DNA of 64,000 nt from UBA10161 sp964581105 (GTDB lineage Archaea > Micrarchaeota > Micrarchaeia > Anstonellales > Anstonellaceae): contig CAZOMB010000003.1 of the NCBI GenBank assembly GCA_964581105.1, positions 5,053 to 69,052 on the forward strand, read 5' to 3'. Positions 25,069 to 32,415 of this stretch are shown here, piece by piece. The first letter of the stretch is position 1. Each line of letters begins with the position of its first letter. A program made the position numbers and the translations under genes. The notes under the pieces were generated by a model that worked only from the letters and a program-made list of their open reading frames with translations, had not been told where the DNA came from and searched no databases.

Positions 25069-26319
25069 TTACTCTTTTGTGTGTATGAGCACGCTTGCAG
25101 GCTTTCTAAATACATTGCCAAGCTTTATGCCAACAAGAACCCCTATTTTCTTTTTGTCAGAAAGGTCTGCCAGCCTTTGGGTAACAATGCCATCAAATAC
25201 AATTGCATGCACCCCTTGCTCGTCATCAAGGCTCTTTATCATGTCCCTGACAGGCATTTCCTTTGTGGCCTCAAGCTTTTCATTGTAAAAGCGCGCCCTA
25301 AGCGTATTTTCAAGCTCATCAAGGCTGGCAAGAAGCTCTTTTGGAGCTTGCTTTGGCTTTGCCGGAGCAGCTGGCACAGGCTCTTTTTCCACAGCCTTTT
25401 TCACAGGCACAGGCTTTGGCTCTTCTCTTCTTCTTTCACGCCTGTCCCTTCTTTCATACCTCCTGCCCCTGTAATCTCTTCTTTTCTCCTCGCCATTTTG
25501 CTTTGACTGCTCAAAAGGCACTTTTGCCCTCATGCACTTTATGAGCTCTTTTCTTGAAAGCTCCTCAACTTCCCTGCCATTCGGAGCGCGGGCAACAAAG
25601 TCAATGTCAGCAACCCTTGCAAGCTCATTGAGGATTATGTCTCCTCCCCTGTCGCCGTCAAGGAATACTGTTATCTCCTTTTCCCTGGCAAGCTTTGCAA
25701 TTGTATTGCCAACTTTTGCTCCGCCTACTGCAACCACATTTGTCACATCATTCTTGAGCAGGTTCAAAACATCTGCCCTTCCCTCAACTATGACAATTGA
25801 GTCTACTTTTGCTATTCCTGGGCCGCATGGAAGCTTTTCAGTCCCATAGTGGTCAATTTCAGCAATTTTCACTTCCTGCCTTACCATTTCAGAGATTTCC
25901 TTGCTCTCAGGTATTTCATTGGTAAGCAGGCTTTTGAGCAGGTTCTTTGCCCTGTCAACAAGCGACTTTCTCTTTACATTCCTGGTATCCTCTATCTTTT
26001 CAATCGCTATTTTTGCCTCGCATGGGCCAACCCTGTCAACAGTCTCAAGCGCTGCTGCCAAAATGCAGGTTTCTACCATATCCAAAGAAGAAGGCAGCTT
26101 TATCTTTCCAGAGCTCCTGCCTCCTCTTGGCTGCAAATCAACCTCTATCCTTCCAATCCTGCCGTTTTTCTGCAGGTCGCGAAGGTCAAGCTCATCCCCA
26201 AGCAGGCCTTCTGTCTGCCCAAATACTGCGCCTACAACATCTGGCTTTTCAACAAGCCCCTCAATGTCAACATTTGCGTACACAAGGTATTTCACTGTGT
26301 CAATGTATGTCTTTCCCAT
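25069..26319 (-). CDS. dnaG: Archaeal DnaG primase
   Basis: About 416 residues, starting MGKTYIDTVKYLVYANVDIEG. The TOPRIM domain is at residues 165-260 with the catalytic Glu in IVEGRADVLNLL and the DxD of FLDGDRGGDII. A basic, Glu/Arg-rich linker (residues 285-320) separates a small C-terminal domain. In archaea DnaG has primase activity and also associates with the exosome in RNA decay. It overlaps or abuts the upstream DUF167 gene, forming a two-gene operon. Confidence 0.95.
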   Translation of the reverse strand: MGKTYIDTVKYLVYANVDIEGLVEKPDVVGAVFGQTEGLLGDELDLRDLQKNGRIGRIEVDLQPRGGRSSGKIKLPSSLDMVETCILAAALETVDRVGPCEAKIAIEKIEDTRNVKRKSLVDRAKNLLKSLLTNEIPESKEISEMVRQEVKIAEIDHYGTEKLPCGPGIAKVDSIVIVEGRADVLNLLKNDVTNVVAVGGAKVGNTIAKLAREKEITVFLDGDRGGDIILNELARVADIDFVARAPNGREVEELSRKELIKCMRAKVPFEQSKQNGEEKRRDYRGRRYERRDRRERRREEPKPVPVKKAVEKEPVPAAPAKPKQAPKELLASLDELENTLRARFYNEKLEATKEMPVRDMIKSLDDEQGVHAIVFDGIVTQRLADLSDKKKIGVLVGIKLGNVFRKPASVLIHTKE

Positions 26320-26324
26320 TTTCT

Positions 26325-26600
26325 TCACCTTTTGTTATCTTTTTCAACTTCCTGCAGCAAATGCTCAATAGTGCATTCAGCTGCAAGTGTTTTTCTTCTG
26401 CTTTTATGCCCTGCAAGTATACTTACCTTGCAGCGCAGCATTTTTCCTAGTTCAGAAAGAAGAGCACGGTTGGCCTTTCCCTGCGTTGGCATCGCATTGA
26501 TGCCCAGCTTTAGCACAAGCGGGTTAGTGCTGATAAGGGAGGCTGAAAACCTACCCTTGCCTGCACATGCCCGGACAGTGAATACCGTCGTCAAGGCCAT
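26325..26600 (-). CDS. DUF167 (YggU family) protein
   Basis: 91 residues starting MALTTVFTVRACAGKGRFSA. The family core is clear: LGINAMPTQGKANRALLSEL with the conserved GKAN, then ILAGHKSRRKTL. Start ATG at 26600 with AGAGG upstream; an in-frame TTG at 26621 is less likely. YggU proteins are small alpha/beta proteins of unknown function. Upstream of dnaG in the same operon. Confidence 0.88.
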   Translation of the reverse strand: MALTTVFTVRACAGKGRFSASLISTNPLVLKLGINAMPTQGKANRALLSELGKMLRCKVSILAGHKSRRKTLAAECTIEHLLQEVEKDNKR

Positions 26601-26918
26601 TGCCTCTGAAAAGATTCGCAAGCTCGTGCCAGAAATTCCCTGGCATGTTCAGCAGCTTTTGGCTGCCCCGCAAGCCTCAATGGCAAGCGGAAATGAGCGT
26701 GAAATCTTGGTGATGCTTTCGTGATTCTTTCCTGGCTTTTTTCACATGTTTTCCTTCTTTATCATAATGTGCGGTGCGCTGTTGACAGTACAATCACAGT
26801 GTTTACTCATGCTGCCATCCACGCACAGCAGCCAGATATGAATTTTGGGGTATATAAACCTGCCTGTTTTTGGTCGTGGTGCAGTATCCATAAGTTCCTC
26901 TCGATAAATAAAATAGGC
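26601..26918. other. 318-bp region without a confident gene
   Basis: Contains a good TATA sequence (GGGTATATAAAC, 26847-26859) that reads on either strand, far (about 250 bases) from the DUF167 start. Downstream on the minus strand, short coding-looking segments switch frame: a GTG start with GAAGGAAAA upstream gives MKKARKESRKHHQDF before a stop, and a second frame continues PKAAEHAREFLARACESF. It may be a decayed gene, a structured RNA or simply a long leader; none can be established. Confidence 0.3.
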
Positions 26919-27848
26919 TCAGGCTGGCTGCTGGCTGCCTGCAGCATCAGTTTCATTATTTTTGCCCAGTAGCTTCTTCGCACGCCCAGCTATCCTATCA
27001 AAAGCGTCCAAAGCTCTTGACAGACGGCATGTCTTCCTAATAAGGTGCACTATCAACCAGACAGAAAACAATACTTCAAGCCCAGTGACAATCTCAGCAG
27101 TCCGGTTTACGACCTGGTTATAAAGGGTGAATTCCGTTTCGTTGAGCTGTTTTCCATTGACTGAATAAACAAACTCGCAAGTGTCAGTGTTTATCTGTTT
27201 CCCCTCAGTCGAATAATATTTCCCGCCGGTATAGCTGTAGGAAAGGCCTTTCAATCCATAGTGGTAATACGAACCGCCCTTGCTGATGCTTCCATGCGTT
27301 TTCAAATGTTTGATTTCAGCTGAACTCAGCTTGTTGCCATGCTTGCCCTTGAAAACCGTCTCTGCAATAATTGTAATTGGTAACCAACCACCTACTATGC
27401 CTAATGTGGCCCCAACTTTGCACTTAGTTTTACTATCATCAACATGTTCCATAATGTTCCGAGGATTATTCGTGTCTGTGTTCTCATCTCTGTATTTTGA
27501 GTATATTTCCACTGCATCTTTGTTTAGAGATGTTTCCCCGATTTTTATTTCCTCTTTCTGTTTGGCTATTTCTTTCTTGATGCTTTTGACCTCATCCTGC
27601 GCTTTTTTAGCCAAGTCCTCTGTCATCAGAGGTATAGCTTCTTCCTTCTTCTTTAATTCCTCTGTCTGTTCCTTCAGAAGTTTTTTAGATTTATTTAAAT
27701 TTTTCAGATTTTTGTCAAATGCGACTGTTTGTTTAACATAGTTGTGGCGGTTCTCTCTCCACGCCCATTCTATTTCCTTCTTTGAAGTCTTGTTGTATTT
27801 GTTGATAGTCCTAAGGCTCTTATGGATATGTTTGTTACTGTGTTTCAT
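26919..27848 (-). CDS. Coiled-coil membrane protein, lineage-specific
   Basis: 309 residues. Residues 45-110 are a coiled coil (KLLKEQTEELKKKEEAIPLM), followed by a hydrophobic segment (VGATLGIVGGWLPITIIAE), an external domain with YYHYGLKGLSYSYTGGKYYS, and a second transmembrane helix (TGLEVLFSVWLIVHLI). The promoter is clear: TATA box GATATATAAAC about 45 bases upstream, with GAGGTG as ribosome-binding site. No family recognised. It resembles other Lys/Glu-rich hairpin-membrane proteins in the window in design rather than sequence. Confidence 0.7.
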   Translation of the reverse strand: MKHSNKHIHKSLRTINKYNKTSKKEIEWAWRENRHNYVKQTVAFDKNLKNLNKSKKLLKEQTEELKKKEEAIPLMTEDLAKKAQDEVKSIKKEIAKQKEEIKIGETSLNKDAVEIYSKYRDENTDTNNPRNIMEHVDDSKTKCKVGATLGIVGGWLPITIIAETVFKGKHGNKLSSAEIKHLKTHGSISKGGSYYHYGLKGLSYSYTGGKYYSTEGKQINTDTCEFVYSVNGKQLNETEFTLYNQVVNRTAEIVTGLEVLFSVWLIVHLIRKTCRLSRALDAFDRIAGRAKKLLGKNNETDAAGSQQPA

Positions 27849-27881
27849 TCACACACCTCTGTTCAATAAATGTGTAACAAC

Positions 27882-27992
27882 ATGTTTATATATCTATGCC
27901 CACTTAAGGCTTTGTACACTAACCCCGGCTACAGTGTCAAAAAGATTCCTGAAAGGGACAAGCCAGCCATCCTTGCGCAGCTCAATAAATAG
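27882..27992 (+). pseudogene. Possible gene remnant or microprotein
   Basis: A 36-codon ORF whose last 22 codons (NPGYSVKKIPERDKPAILAQ plus LNK before the stop) look like the C-terminus of a real protein and are more GC-rich than the flanks. The first codons overlap the TATA box of the divergent 27848 gene, so the start is not convincing. Either a degraded gene end or a microprotein. Confidence 0.25.
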
Positions 27993-28160
27993 TTAGCCTA
28001 TCTTCAGCAAAATATATGCCAGCACAAGGGAGCCAACCCCTAAGACAAGGTTAAGAAGAGGGGTTTGGCTTACAAAAGCAAGCTTTATTCCTGCAAAAGG
28101 CAGCAAATTGTTTAAGGCAAACAGGAAAAGCATGCCTGCAATAAAGCTTCTCAGTTCCAT
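27993..28160 (-). CDS. Two-helix membrane microprotein
   Basis: 55 residues (MELRSFIAGMLFLFALNNLL...). Two hydrophobic helices joined by a short polar turn (SQTPLL), ending LAYILLKIG. GTGAG lies just upstream of the ATG. No homologue recognised, but the composition and clean start are those of a real membrane microprotein. Confidence 0.6.
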   Translation of the reverse strand: MELRSFIAGMLFLFALNNLLPFAGIKLAFVSQTPLLNLVLGVGSLVLAYILLKIG

Positions 28161-28235
28161 TTTTCTCACTTGACACAGTTTGGCTGTATTGCTTTAAAAA
28201 TCTTAATTGTGATTTTGAACACAGGAGGTGTGACT

Positions 28236-28778
28236 ATGAAAATGGACGTCAGGATAGGCCAATGCATGACAGTCGGGGTATTCACGCTTCCTGCTGACAA
28301 GACTGTAAGGGATGCTGCAAAGCTTTTGAAAAGCACAAGGGTAGGCTCAATTATTATCACGCAAAAGGGAAAGGCAAAAGGGATTGTGACTGAAAGGGAC
28401 ATAGTTTACAAAGTAATTGCAGCAGGCAAAGACCCGAAAAAGACCAAGCTAAAGGCAATTATGGCAAGGCCCCTCAAGGTAATCAGGGCATCTGACAAGA
28501 TTGAAAAGGCAGCACTTGCGCTTCGGGCAAACAGGGTGAAAAGGCTGCCTGTTGTTGACAAGGATGGCCGGCTGGTCGGCATAATAACAGAAGGCGACCT
28601 TGTAAGGGTATACCCTGGCATGGTTGACGTTATTTCTGAGCTTCAGGAAATCCGCCAGGCAAAGCCAAATGAGAGGTATACTGGCATATGCGAAATCTGC
28701 GGCTGCTATGCAGAGGACCTTAAGAGGGATGAGGGAAAGCTCAAGTGCGAAGAATGCATTGATGAGGAAGCTGTTTAG
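28236..28778 (+). CDS. CBS-pair protein with C-terminal Zn ribbon
   Basis: 180 residues from the ATG at 28236, chosen because GGAGGTG lies 7 bases upstream. Two CBS domains (residues 8-60 with AAKLLKSTRVGSIIITQKGK; 75-130 with AALALRANRVKRLPVVDKDG) are followed by a short zinc ribbon with two CxxC pairs (CEICGCY, CEECID). CBS domains bind adenosine nucleotides or SAM; the ribbon suggests a nucleic-acid or protein contact. Similar small archaeal proteins are common and largely uncharacterised. Confidence 0.92.
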   Translation: MKMDVRIGQCMTVGVFTLPADKTVRDAAKLLKSTRVGSIIITQKGKAKGIVTERDIVYKVIAAGKDPKKTKLKAIMARPLKVIRASDKIEKAALALRANRVKRLPVVDKDGRLVGIITEGDLVRVYPGMVDVISELQEIRQAKPNERYTGICEICGCYAEDLKRDEGKLKCEECIDEEAV

Positions 28779-28815
28779 TATCTTTTCTTATTTTTTCCCA
28801 TGCATTTAATGGCAT

Positions 28816-29202
28816 ATGGCATTTGGGACCTATAAAAAAGGCGCTCGCGCAGAGCGTGAGCTTATCAAGTTCTTCTCAGAAAAGGGCTTTTCAGTAATAA
28901 GGGCAGCAGGCTCAGGGGTAAATTCTCTTTCCCCTGATCTACTTGCATTCAAAAAAGGCAAGCAATATGCAATTGAGTGCAAGGCATGGGACAAAACTTC
29001 CCTGTCTTTTGAAAAGCAAAGAGTGGCCTCAATGAAGCAATGGGAGGAAATAACAGGAATAACTTACCTTATTGGCTGGAGAATATCTCGCGAAGGCTGG
29101 CTGCTCTTCCCTGTGCATTTGCTTGAGGAAAAGAAAAAATCATTCACAATAACACTTTCAAAGGCAAAGTTGGCTGGAAGAACGCCTGATGAGCTTGCAT
29201 AA
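28816..29202 (+). CDS. hjc: Holliday junction resolvase Hjc
   Basis: 128 residues, normal for archaeal Hjc. Catalytic residues visible: Glu in RAERELIKFF (residue about 13), Asp in SPDLLAFKKG and the ExK of YAIECKA. Cleaves four-way DNA junctions as a dimer. Starts MAFGTYKKGARAE. A C/D sRNA gene follows immediately on the same strand. Confidence 0.95.
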   Translation: MAFGTYKKGARAERELIKFFSEKGFSVIRAAGSGVNSLSPDLLAFKKGKQYAIECKAWDKTSLSFEKQRVASMKQWEEITGITYLIGWRISREGWLLFPVHLLEEKKKSFTITLSKAKLAGRTPDELA

Positions 29203-29208
29203 TAACCT

Positions 29209-29269
29209 GGCAGATGATGACAAGAACGACTCTGACCAAAATATGAAGACGTGACTTGACTCTGATGCC
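29209..29269 (+). ncRNA. C/D box methylation guide sRNA
   Basis: A 61-nt RNA with all four boxes: C = ATGATGA (29214-29220), D' = CTGA (29232-29235), C' = ATGAAGA (29243-29249), D = CTGA (29262-29265). Terminal stem GGCA/TGCC encloses it. Guide spacers are 11 nt before D' (CAAGAACGACT) and 12 nt before D (CGTGACTTGACT), the usual archaeal length. By the N+5 rule, D' would direct methylation of G in target AGTCG... and D of A in AGTCA...; targets are not in the window. It starts seven bases after hjc and is probably cotranscribed. Confidence 0.82.
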
Positions 29270-29291
29270 AAGCAATTACACAAAACAAGAA

Positions 29292-29501
29292 TCAAACAAC
29301 AGGGGGAAGTCCCATCTGAGAAAGAAGCTCTAGCTTTTCCTTTTTTGAGAGCCTTCCATGGTTTCTTATTCCTTCCTTAAAGGTTTCAAGGGTATTCTCA
29401 TACTGGGTGAGTGAGCCCTCATTCTTGTTGTAGCGCTTTCGCTGCTCATCAAGGTAACGGCTCCATGCGCCGCTTATTTCGTTTTTTATTTCCTCACTCA
29501 T
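29292..29501 (-). CDS. Small soluble protein, unknown
   Basis: 69 residues from MSEEIKNEISGAWSRYLDEQ (ATG at 29501; an upstream extension to 29549 is in frame but less likely). Highly charged and helical, ending QMGLPPVV. Not recognised. Confidence 0.55.
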   Translation of the reverse strand: MSEEIKNEISGAWSRYLDEQRKRYNKNEGSLTQYENTLETFKEGIRNHGRLSKKEKLELLSQMGLPPVV

Positions 29502-29595
29502 TCTAATCACCGTCAGTGCGTATCCTCTCTGGCAGAATAGTTTCTGCAAAAGGCGCAGTCTTCTATTTATGCCAGAGCATATTTATTAACCTGCC

Positions 29596-29617
29596 CCTCT
29601 TCCCCGAAGAGGGCGCA
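29596..29617 (-). terminator. Hairpin after MFS transporter gene
   Basis: A perfect 8-bp GC-rich hairpin (CCCTCTTC/GAAGAGGG, loop CCC) immediately downstream of the transporter stop at 29618. No long U-run follows, so its terminator role is provisional. Confidence 0.45.
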
Positions 29618-30736
29618 TTACCCTTTGAGCTTTTCAAGCCTTAAGCACCATGCACTGTAAATGGCAAGGCTTATTGCCCCTGCAATGAATATTGGCGAAA
29701 AGCCAAATTGCTGCACAACAAAGCCTGATACTCCCATTGCAACAAATACGCCGATTCCCGGCGGTATATGCAGCAGAGCAATCTCAGTTGCAACATTCTT
29801 GCTCTGCCTTGCATCAAGGTAAATTATCCTTTCCCAAAGAAAAGCAAGCAATGAGTCCCCTAATGCCATCAGCAGAAAAAAGTAAGCAGCAAGGCCAGTT
29901 TCAGCAAGCCCCATGCCTGCAAGAGAGACTACAAATATCAGGCTGCCAAAAACTGCTGCAGGCCTGACATTGATTTTCATGTGGGAAAAAATATTGAGCG
30001 CAAGGCCAAATATCAGGAAATAAGCAGCATAAAGCAACCCTATCTGCTGAAGTGAAAACCCGATGCTCTTGAAAAAGATTGGGGCAACCAGATAAACAAT
30101 TACCATGTAAAAAGTGGAGCCGGTGGCCATTGCGCCTGCTGTTTCGTAAAACCTTTTTGTCTTTTTTTTCAGGCTAAGGTCAGAAAGCTTTATTGCTGAT
30201 TTTGCCCTCCTGTTTTTCACTTTTGCTGAAGTGAAAATCATTATGATTGAAAGCACTGCAGCCAAAAGGAAAAGTATCTCAAATCCCCCTAATGGGAAAA
30301 GAAGGCCCACTGCAAGGCTTCCAAGTGCAAAATAAAACTGCCTGCCAGAAATCATTCCCCCTAGGACAAAATGCTCCCTGCTCGGGGCTGCTGCAATCAA
30401 GCTGCTCCTGTTCACTGCCCATATGAAAGAGTCTTTTGCCCCATGAAGCACTTTTCCCACTGCAAAGCCAACAGGAGTTGTTGAAAGCCAGTAGGCAGCA
30501 ACCTCTGCAAAAGTGGATATGCCGTTCAGGTAATAGAAAAGCCTGTCGCCAACTGAATCTGCAATAAGGCCGCTTGCTGTCCTTATGACAAGCTTTGCAA
30601 GCGAGGCAATGGCAAATACCAGGCCAATTGCAGCAATGTCAATTCCCCGCTCAAGCATAAGCAATGGCACAGCTATTGTCATTATGCCGATTATGAATGA
30701 GTCGAAAAAATTCAGGGAAAATATTCGCTTTACCAC
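29618..30736 (-). CDS. MFS transporter
   Basis: About 372 residues from a GTG at 30736 (VVKRIFSLNFFDSFIIG). AAGGTG lies 7 bases upstream and a TATA-like GTATAAAAAA about 45 bases upstream; longer frames run through the tRNA-His gene and are rejected. About 11-12 transmembrane helices, with a basic central loop (KNRRAKSAIKLSDLSLKKK) between the two halves and an MFS loop 2-3 pattern (LIADSVGDRLFY). Substrate cannot be predicted. Confidence 0.85.
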   Translation of the reverse strand: MVKRIFSLNFFDSFIIGIMTIAVPLLMLERGIDIAAIGLVFAIASLAKLVIRTASGLIADSVGDRLFYYLNGISTFAEVAAYWLSTTPVGFAVGKVLHGAKDSFIWAVNRSSLIAAAPSREHFVLGGMISGRQFYFALGSLAVGLLFPLGGFEILFLLAAVLSIIMIFTSAKVKNRRAKSAIKLSDLSLKKKTKRFYETAGAMATGSTFYMVIVYLVAPIFFKSIGFSLQQIGLLYAAYFLIFGLALNIFSHMKINVRPAAVFGSLIFVVSLAGMGLAETGLAAYFFLLMALGDSLLAFLWERIIYLDARQSKNVATEIALLHIPPGIGVFVAMGVSGFVVQQFGFSPIFIAGAISLAIYSAWCLRLEKLKG

Positions 30737-30807
30737 ATCTACACCTTGGGAATCAAAGTTAAAGTAGGCGTTCTTTTTTATACTGCTCGTACCAAATAAT
30801 GACCTGC

Positions 30808-30879
30808 GGCCACGGTGATGTAACGGTAGCATGGGGGCCTGTGGAGCCCTTCGCCCGAGTTCGAGTCTCGGCTGTGGCC
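30808..30879 (+). tRNA. tRNA-His(GTG), intronless
   Basis: The only uninterrupted tRNA in the window. G-1 is encoded and opposes C73, the histidine identity feature. Acceptor GCCACGG/CTGTGGC, D-arm ATGT-AACGGTA-GCAT, anticodon stem GGGGC/GCCCT with loop CTGTGGA (GTG), T-arm CCGAG-TTCGAGT-CTCGG. CCA is not encoded. A 13-bp copy of its 3' end recurs 53 bases downstream. Confidence 0.96.
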
Positions 30880-30933
30880 TCATTTCATTCGGCCACATCT
30901 CGCCAGCCTGCGGCTGTCGATCGGCTGTGGCCT
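30868..30933 (+). repeat. Direct repeat of tRNA-His 3' end
   Basis: TCGGCTGTGGCCT occurs at 30868-30880 (the tRNA 3' end) and again at 30921-30933. The segment between contains GGCCACA, complementary to the copied end, so the interval looks like a shortened tRNA acceptor hairpin. It could be an att-type duplication, a tRNA-derived remnant or a terminator. Confidence 0.6.
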
Positions 30934-30983
30934 GTCTTTTTCCTTGTTTTTCCAATCCATTGACTGCAACTATTATAAATGTT

Positions 30984-30999
30984 ATGAATATATATTCAT
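30984..30999. promoter_or_regulatory. Palindromic operator of DUF134 gene
   Basis: ATGAATATATATTCAT, a perfect 16-bp palindrome between a TATA-like ATTATAAATG (30972-30981) and the ATG at 31003. The position over the transcription start suits a repressor site; autoregulation by the DUF134 HTH protein is inferred. Confidence 0.6.
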
Positions 31000-31002
31000 T
31001 AT

Positions 31003-31305
31003 ATGGCAAGGCCGAAAAAGTGCAAGATGGTATTTGCAGAGCCAGGTATCACTTACTTTAAGCCCCGCGCAGTGCCGCTTATTGAGCTTAAGGAGGTTGA
31101 GCTTGCTGTTGAGGAGTTTGAGGCTGTCAGGATAAGTGACCTTCAAGGCGCAGGCCAGGTCAGTGCAGCGAAAAAAATGAAAGTTTCACAGCCAACACTC
31201 CACAGGCTGCTTGGTTCTGCGCACAGGAAAATCGCAGATGCACTTGTAAACGGAAAAGCAATCAAGATACATGGAGGAAATTATTCTGTAAAGAAAAAGA
31301 GGTGA
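31003..31305 (+). CDS. DUF134 HTH regulator
   Basis: 100 residues. The family start MARPKKCKMVFAEPGITYF has a conserved Cys, then an acidic ELKEVELAVEEFEAVRISD and an HTH (AAKKMKVSQPTLHRLLGSAH). DUF134 proteins are sigma-70 region 4-like HTH proteins often found beside NifX/NifB-like and MinD-like genes, as here. First gene of a ten-gene rightward cluster; a perfect palindrome sits over its start. Confidence 0.93.
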   Translation: MARPKKCKMVFAEPGITYFKPRAVPLIELKEVELAVEEFEAVRISDLQGAGQVSAAKKMKVSQPTLHRLLGSAHRKIADALVNGKAIKIHGGNYSVKKKR

Positions 31306-31310
31306 TTTGA

Positions 31311-31619
31311 ATGCCATGGGGAGACGGGACAGGCCCTTGGTGGGCAGGAAACAGTGGATGGAATTGCAGGAGGGGCTTTGGCAGAGGCCAAGGCTTTGGC
31401 AGAGGCCAAGGCTTTGGAAGAGGAGGCTTTGGAAGAGGATTTGGCCAGGGATTTGGCAGAGGAGGAGTTAACATCCCGTTTTTCGGCCAGCAGCAAAGCC
31501 AGGAAGCCGCAGTGCCTGCACAGGAAGAGCTTCAGGAGCTTAAGGAATATGCCCAGGAGCTAAAAGGAGAGCTTGACGAAATAAAGAAGAGGATGGCAGA
31601 GCTTCAGAAGAAAAAATAG
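31311..31619 (+). CDS. DUF5320 Gly/Arg-rich protein
   Basis: 102 residues. N-terminus MPWGDGTGPWWAGN is typical of DUF5320. Residues 20-52 are a repeat of GRGQGFGRG-type units (encoded by near-perfect direct DNA repeats), and 65-102 form a coiled coil (ELKEYAQELKGELDEIKKRM). Such proteins accompany dinitrogenase iron-molybdenum cofactor family genes in many archaea and bacteria; molecular function is unknown. Confidence 0.88.
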   Translation: MPWGDGTGPWWAGNSGWNCRRGFGRGQGFGRGQGFGRGGFGRGFGQGFGRGGVNIPFFGQQQSQEAAVPAQEELQELKEYAQELKGELDEIKKRMAELQKKK

Positions 31620-31628
31620 GTGGATCAT

Positions 31629-32048
31629 ATGAAAATAATTGTCGCAAGCTCAGGAAAAGGCCTAAATGCGAATGTTTTCCCTGTTTTTGGCAGGTGCCCT
31701 TCATTTTCCCTGGTGGAAGCAGATGGAAAGAAAATAACAGGAGAAAAAGAAGTTGCAAACCCTGGCTATCAGGCAGGGGGAGGCGCAGGCATAGTTGCTG
31801 CCCAGGCTGTTATTGACGCAGGGGCTCAGGCAGTCATTGCAGGCAACTTCGGGCCAAACGCAGGCATGGTCCTTTCACAGGCAGGCATAAGCGTTTACTC
31901 TGTTGCAGGCGGCACAGTAAAGCAGGCAGTTGAAAGCCTGATTGCAGGAAAACTTCCGCCTGCTTCGCAGGTTCCAGGCCACTTTGGCATGCAAAGGGGA
32001 ATGGGCGGAGGAATGCGAAGAGGGCGCTTTAGGGGAGGAAGGCAATGA
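31629..32048 (+). CDS. NifX/NifB-type (DiNase Fe-Mo cofactor) protein
   Basis: 139 residues from MKIIVASSGKGLNANVFPVF, with GGTGG upstream. The family core follows: FGRCPSFSLVEADGK, GAGIVAAQAVIDAGAQAVIA, FGPNAGMVLSQAGISVY. A Gly/Arg/Met-rich tail (RGMGGGMRRGRFRGG) ends the protein. Members bind metal clusters or Fe-Mo cofactor precursors in nitrogen fixers; here no nitrogenase is present, so a general Fe-S or metal role is more likely. Overlaps the next gene by 4 bases. Confidence 0.9.
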   Translation: MKIIVASSGKGLNANVFPVFGRCPSFSLVEADGKKITGEKEVANPGYQAGGGAGIVAAQAVIDAGAQAVIAGNFGPNAGMVLSQAGISVYSVAGGTVKQAVESLIAGKLPPASQVPGHFGMQRGMGGGMRRGRFRGGRQ

Positions 32049-32395
32049 AAATCGCAATAGCCTCCCAGGGAAACGGAATAAAGGGAGAAGTGGCAGGGCA
32101 TTTTGGCACATGCCCTGAATTTGTCCTTGTTGAAGCAAAGGATGGCAAAACAATTTCAGCAAAAACCTTTCCAAACCCATGTTTTGGCAAGCACATGCCT
32201 GGCGAGGTTCCCAAATTCATGAAAGAGATTGGCGCTGATATTGTGATAGCAGGGGGAATAGGCCCTTTGGCAGTAAAATTTCTCAACGAATACCAGATAA
32301 AAATGGTCACAGGGGTAAAAGGGAAAATTGAAGGCATTGTATCTGATTACCTTGAAGGGAAGCTGAAAGCAATGGAAAACGATTGCAGCCATTGA
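32045..32395 (+). CDS. NifX/NifB-type protein, second copy
   Basis: 116 residues, paralogue of the preceding gene without the Gly/Arg tail. Family landmarks: MKIAIASQGNGIKGEVAGHF, CPEFVLVEAKDGK, VIAGGIGPLAVKFLNEYQIK. Cys residues include one in FPNPCFGKH and one near the C-terminus (NDCSH). The pair probably works together with the downstream MinD-like ATPases. Confidence 0.9.
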   Translation: MKIAIASQGNGIKGEVAGHFGTCPEFVLVEAKDGKTISAKTFPNPCFGKHMPGEVPKFMKEIGADIVIAGGIGPLAVKFLNEYQIKMVTGVKGKIEGIVSDYLEGKLKAMENDCSH

Positions 32396-32415
32396 AAGGA
32401 TTTGAGGGTTTTGCC

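Noticed and set aside
25849..26724. A 291-codon plus-strand ORF opposite dnaG and DUF167
   Set aside because: It is antisense to two clearly conserved genes and its product lacks any recognisable domain; long antisense frames are expected from the codon bias here.
26690..26730. A second C/D box sRNA suggested by GTGATGC
   Set aside because: No D box at correct spacing and no closing stem were found.
30737..31009. Longer N-terminus for the MFS transporter
   Set aside because: The extension runs antisense through the tRNA-His gene and has low-complexity content; GTG 30736 has a ribosome-binding site and promoter.
31365..31460. Tandem DNA repeats resembling a short CRISPR-like array
   Set aside because: The repeats are GGCTTTGGCAGAGG-type units inside the DUF5320 reading frame and encode Gly/Arg repeats, without spacers.
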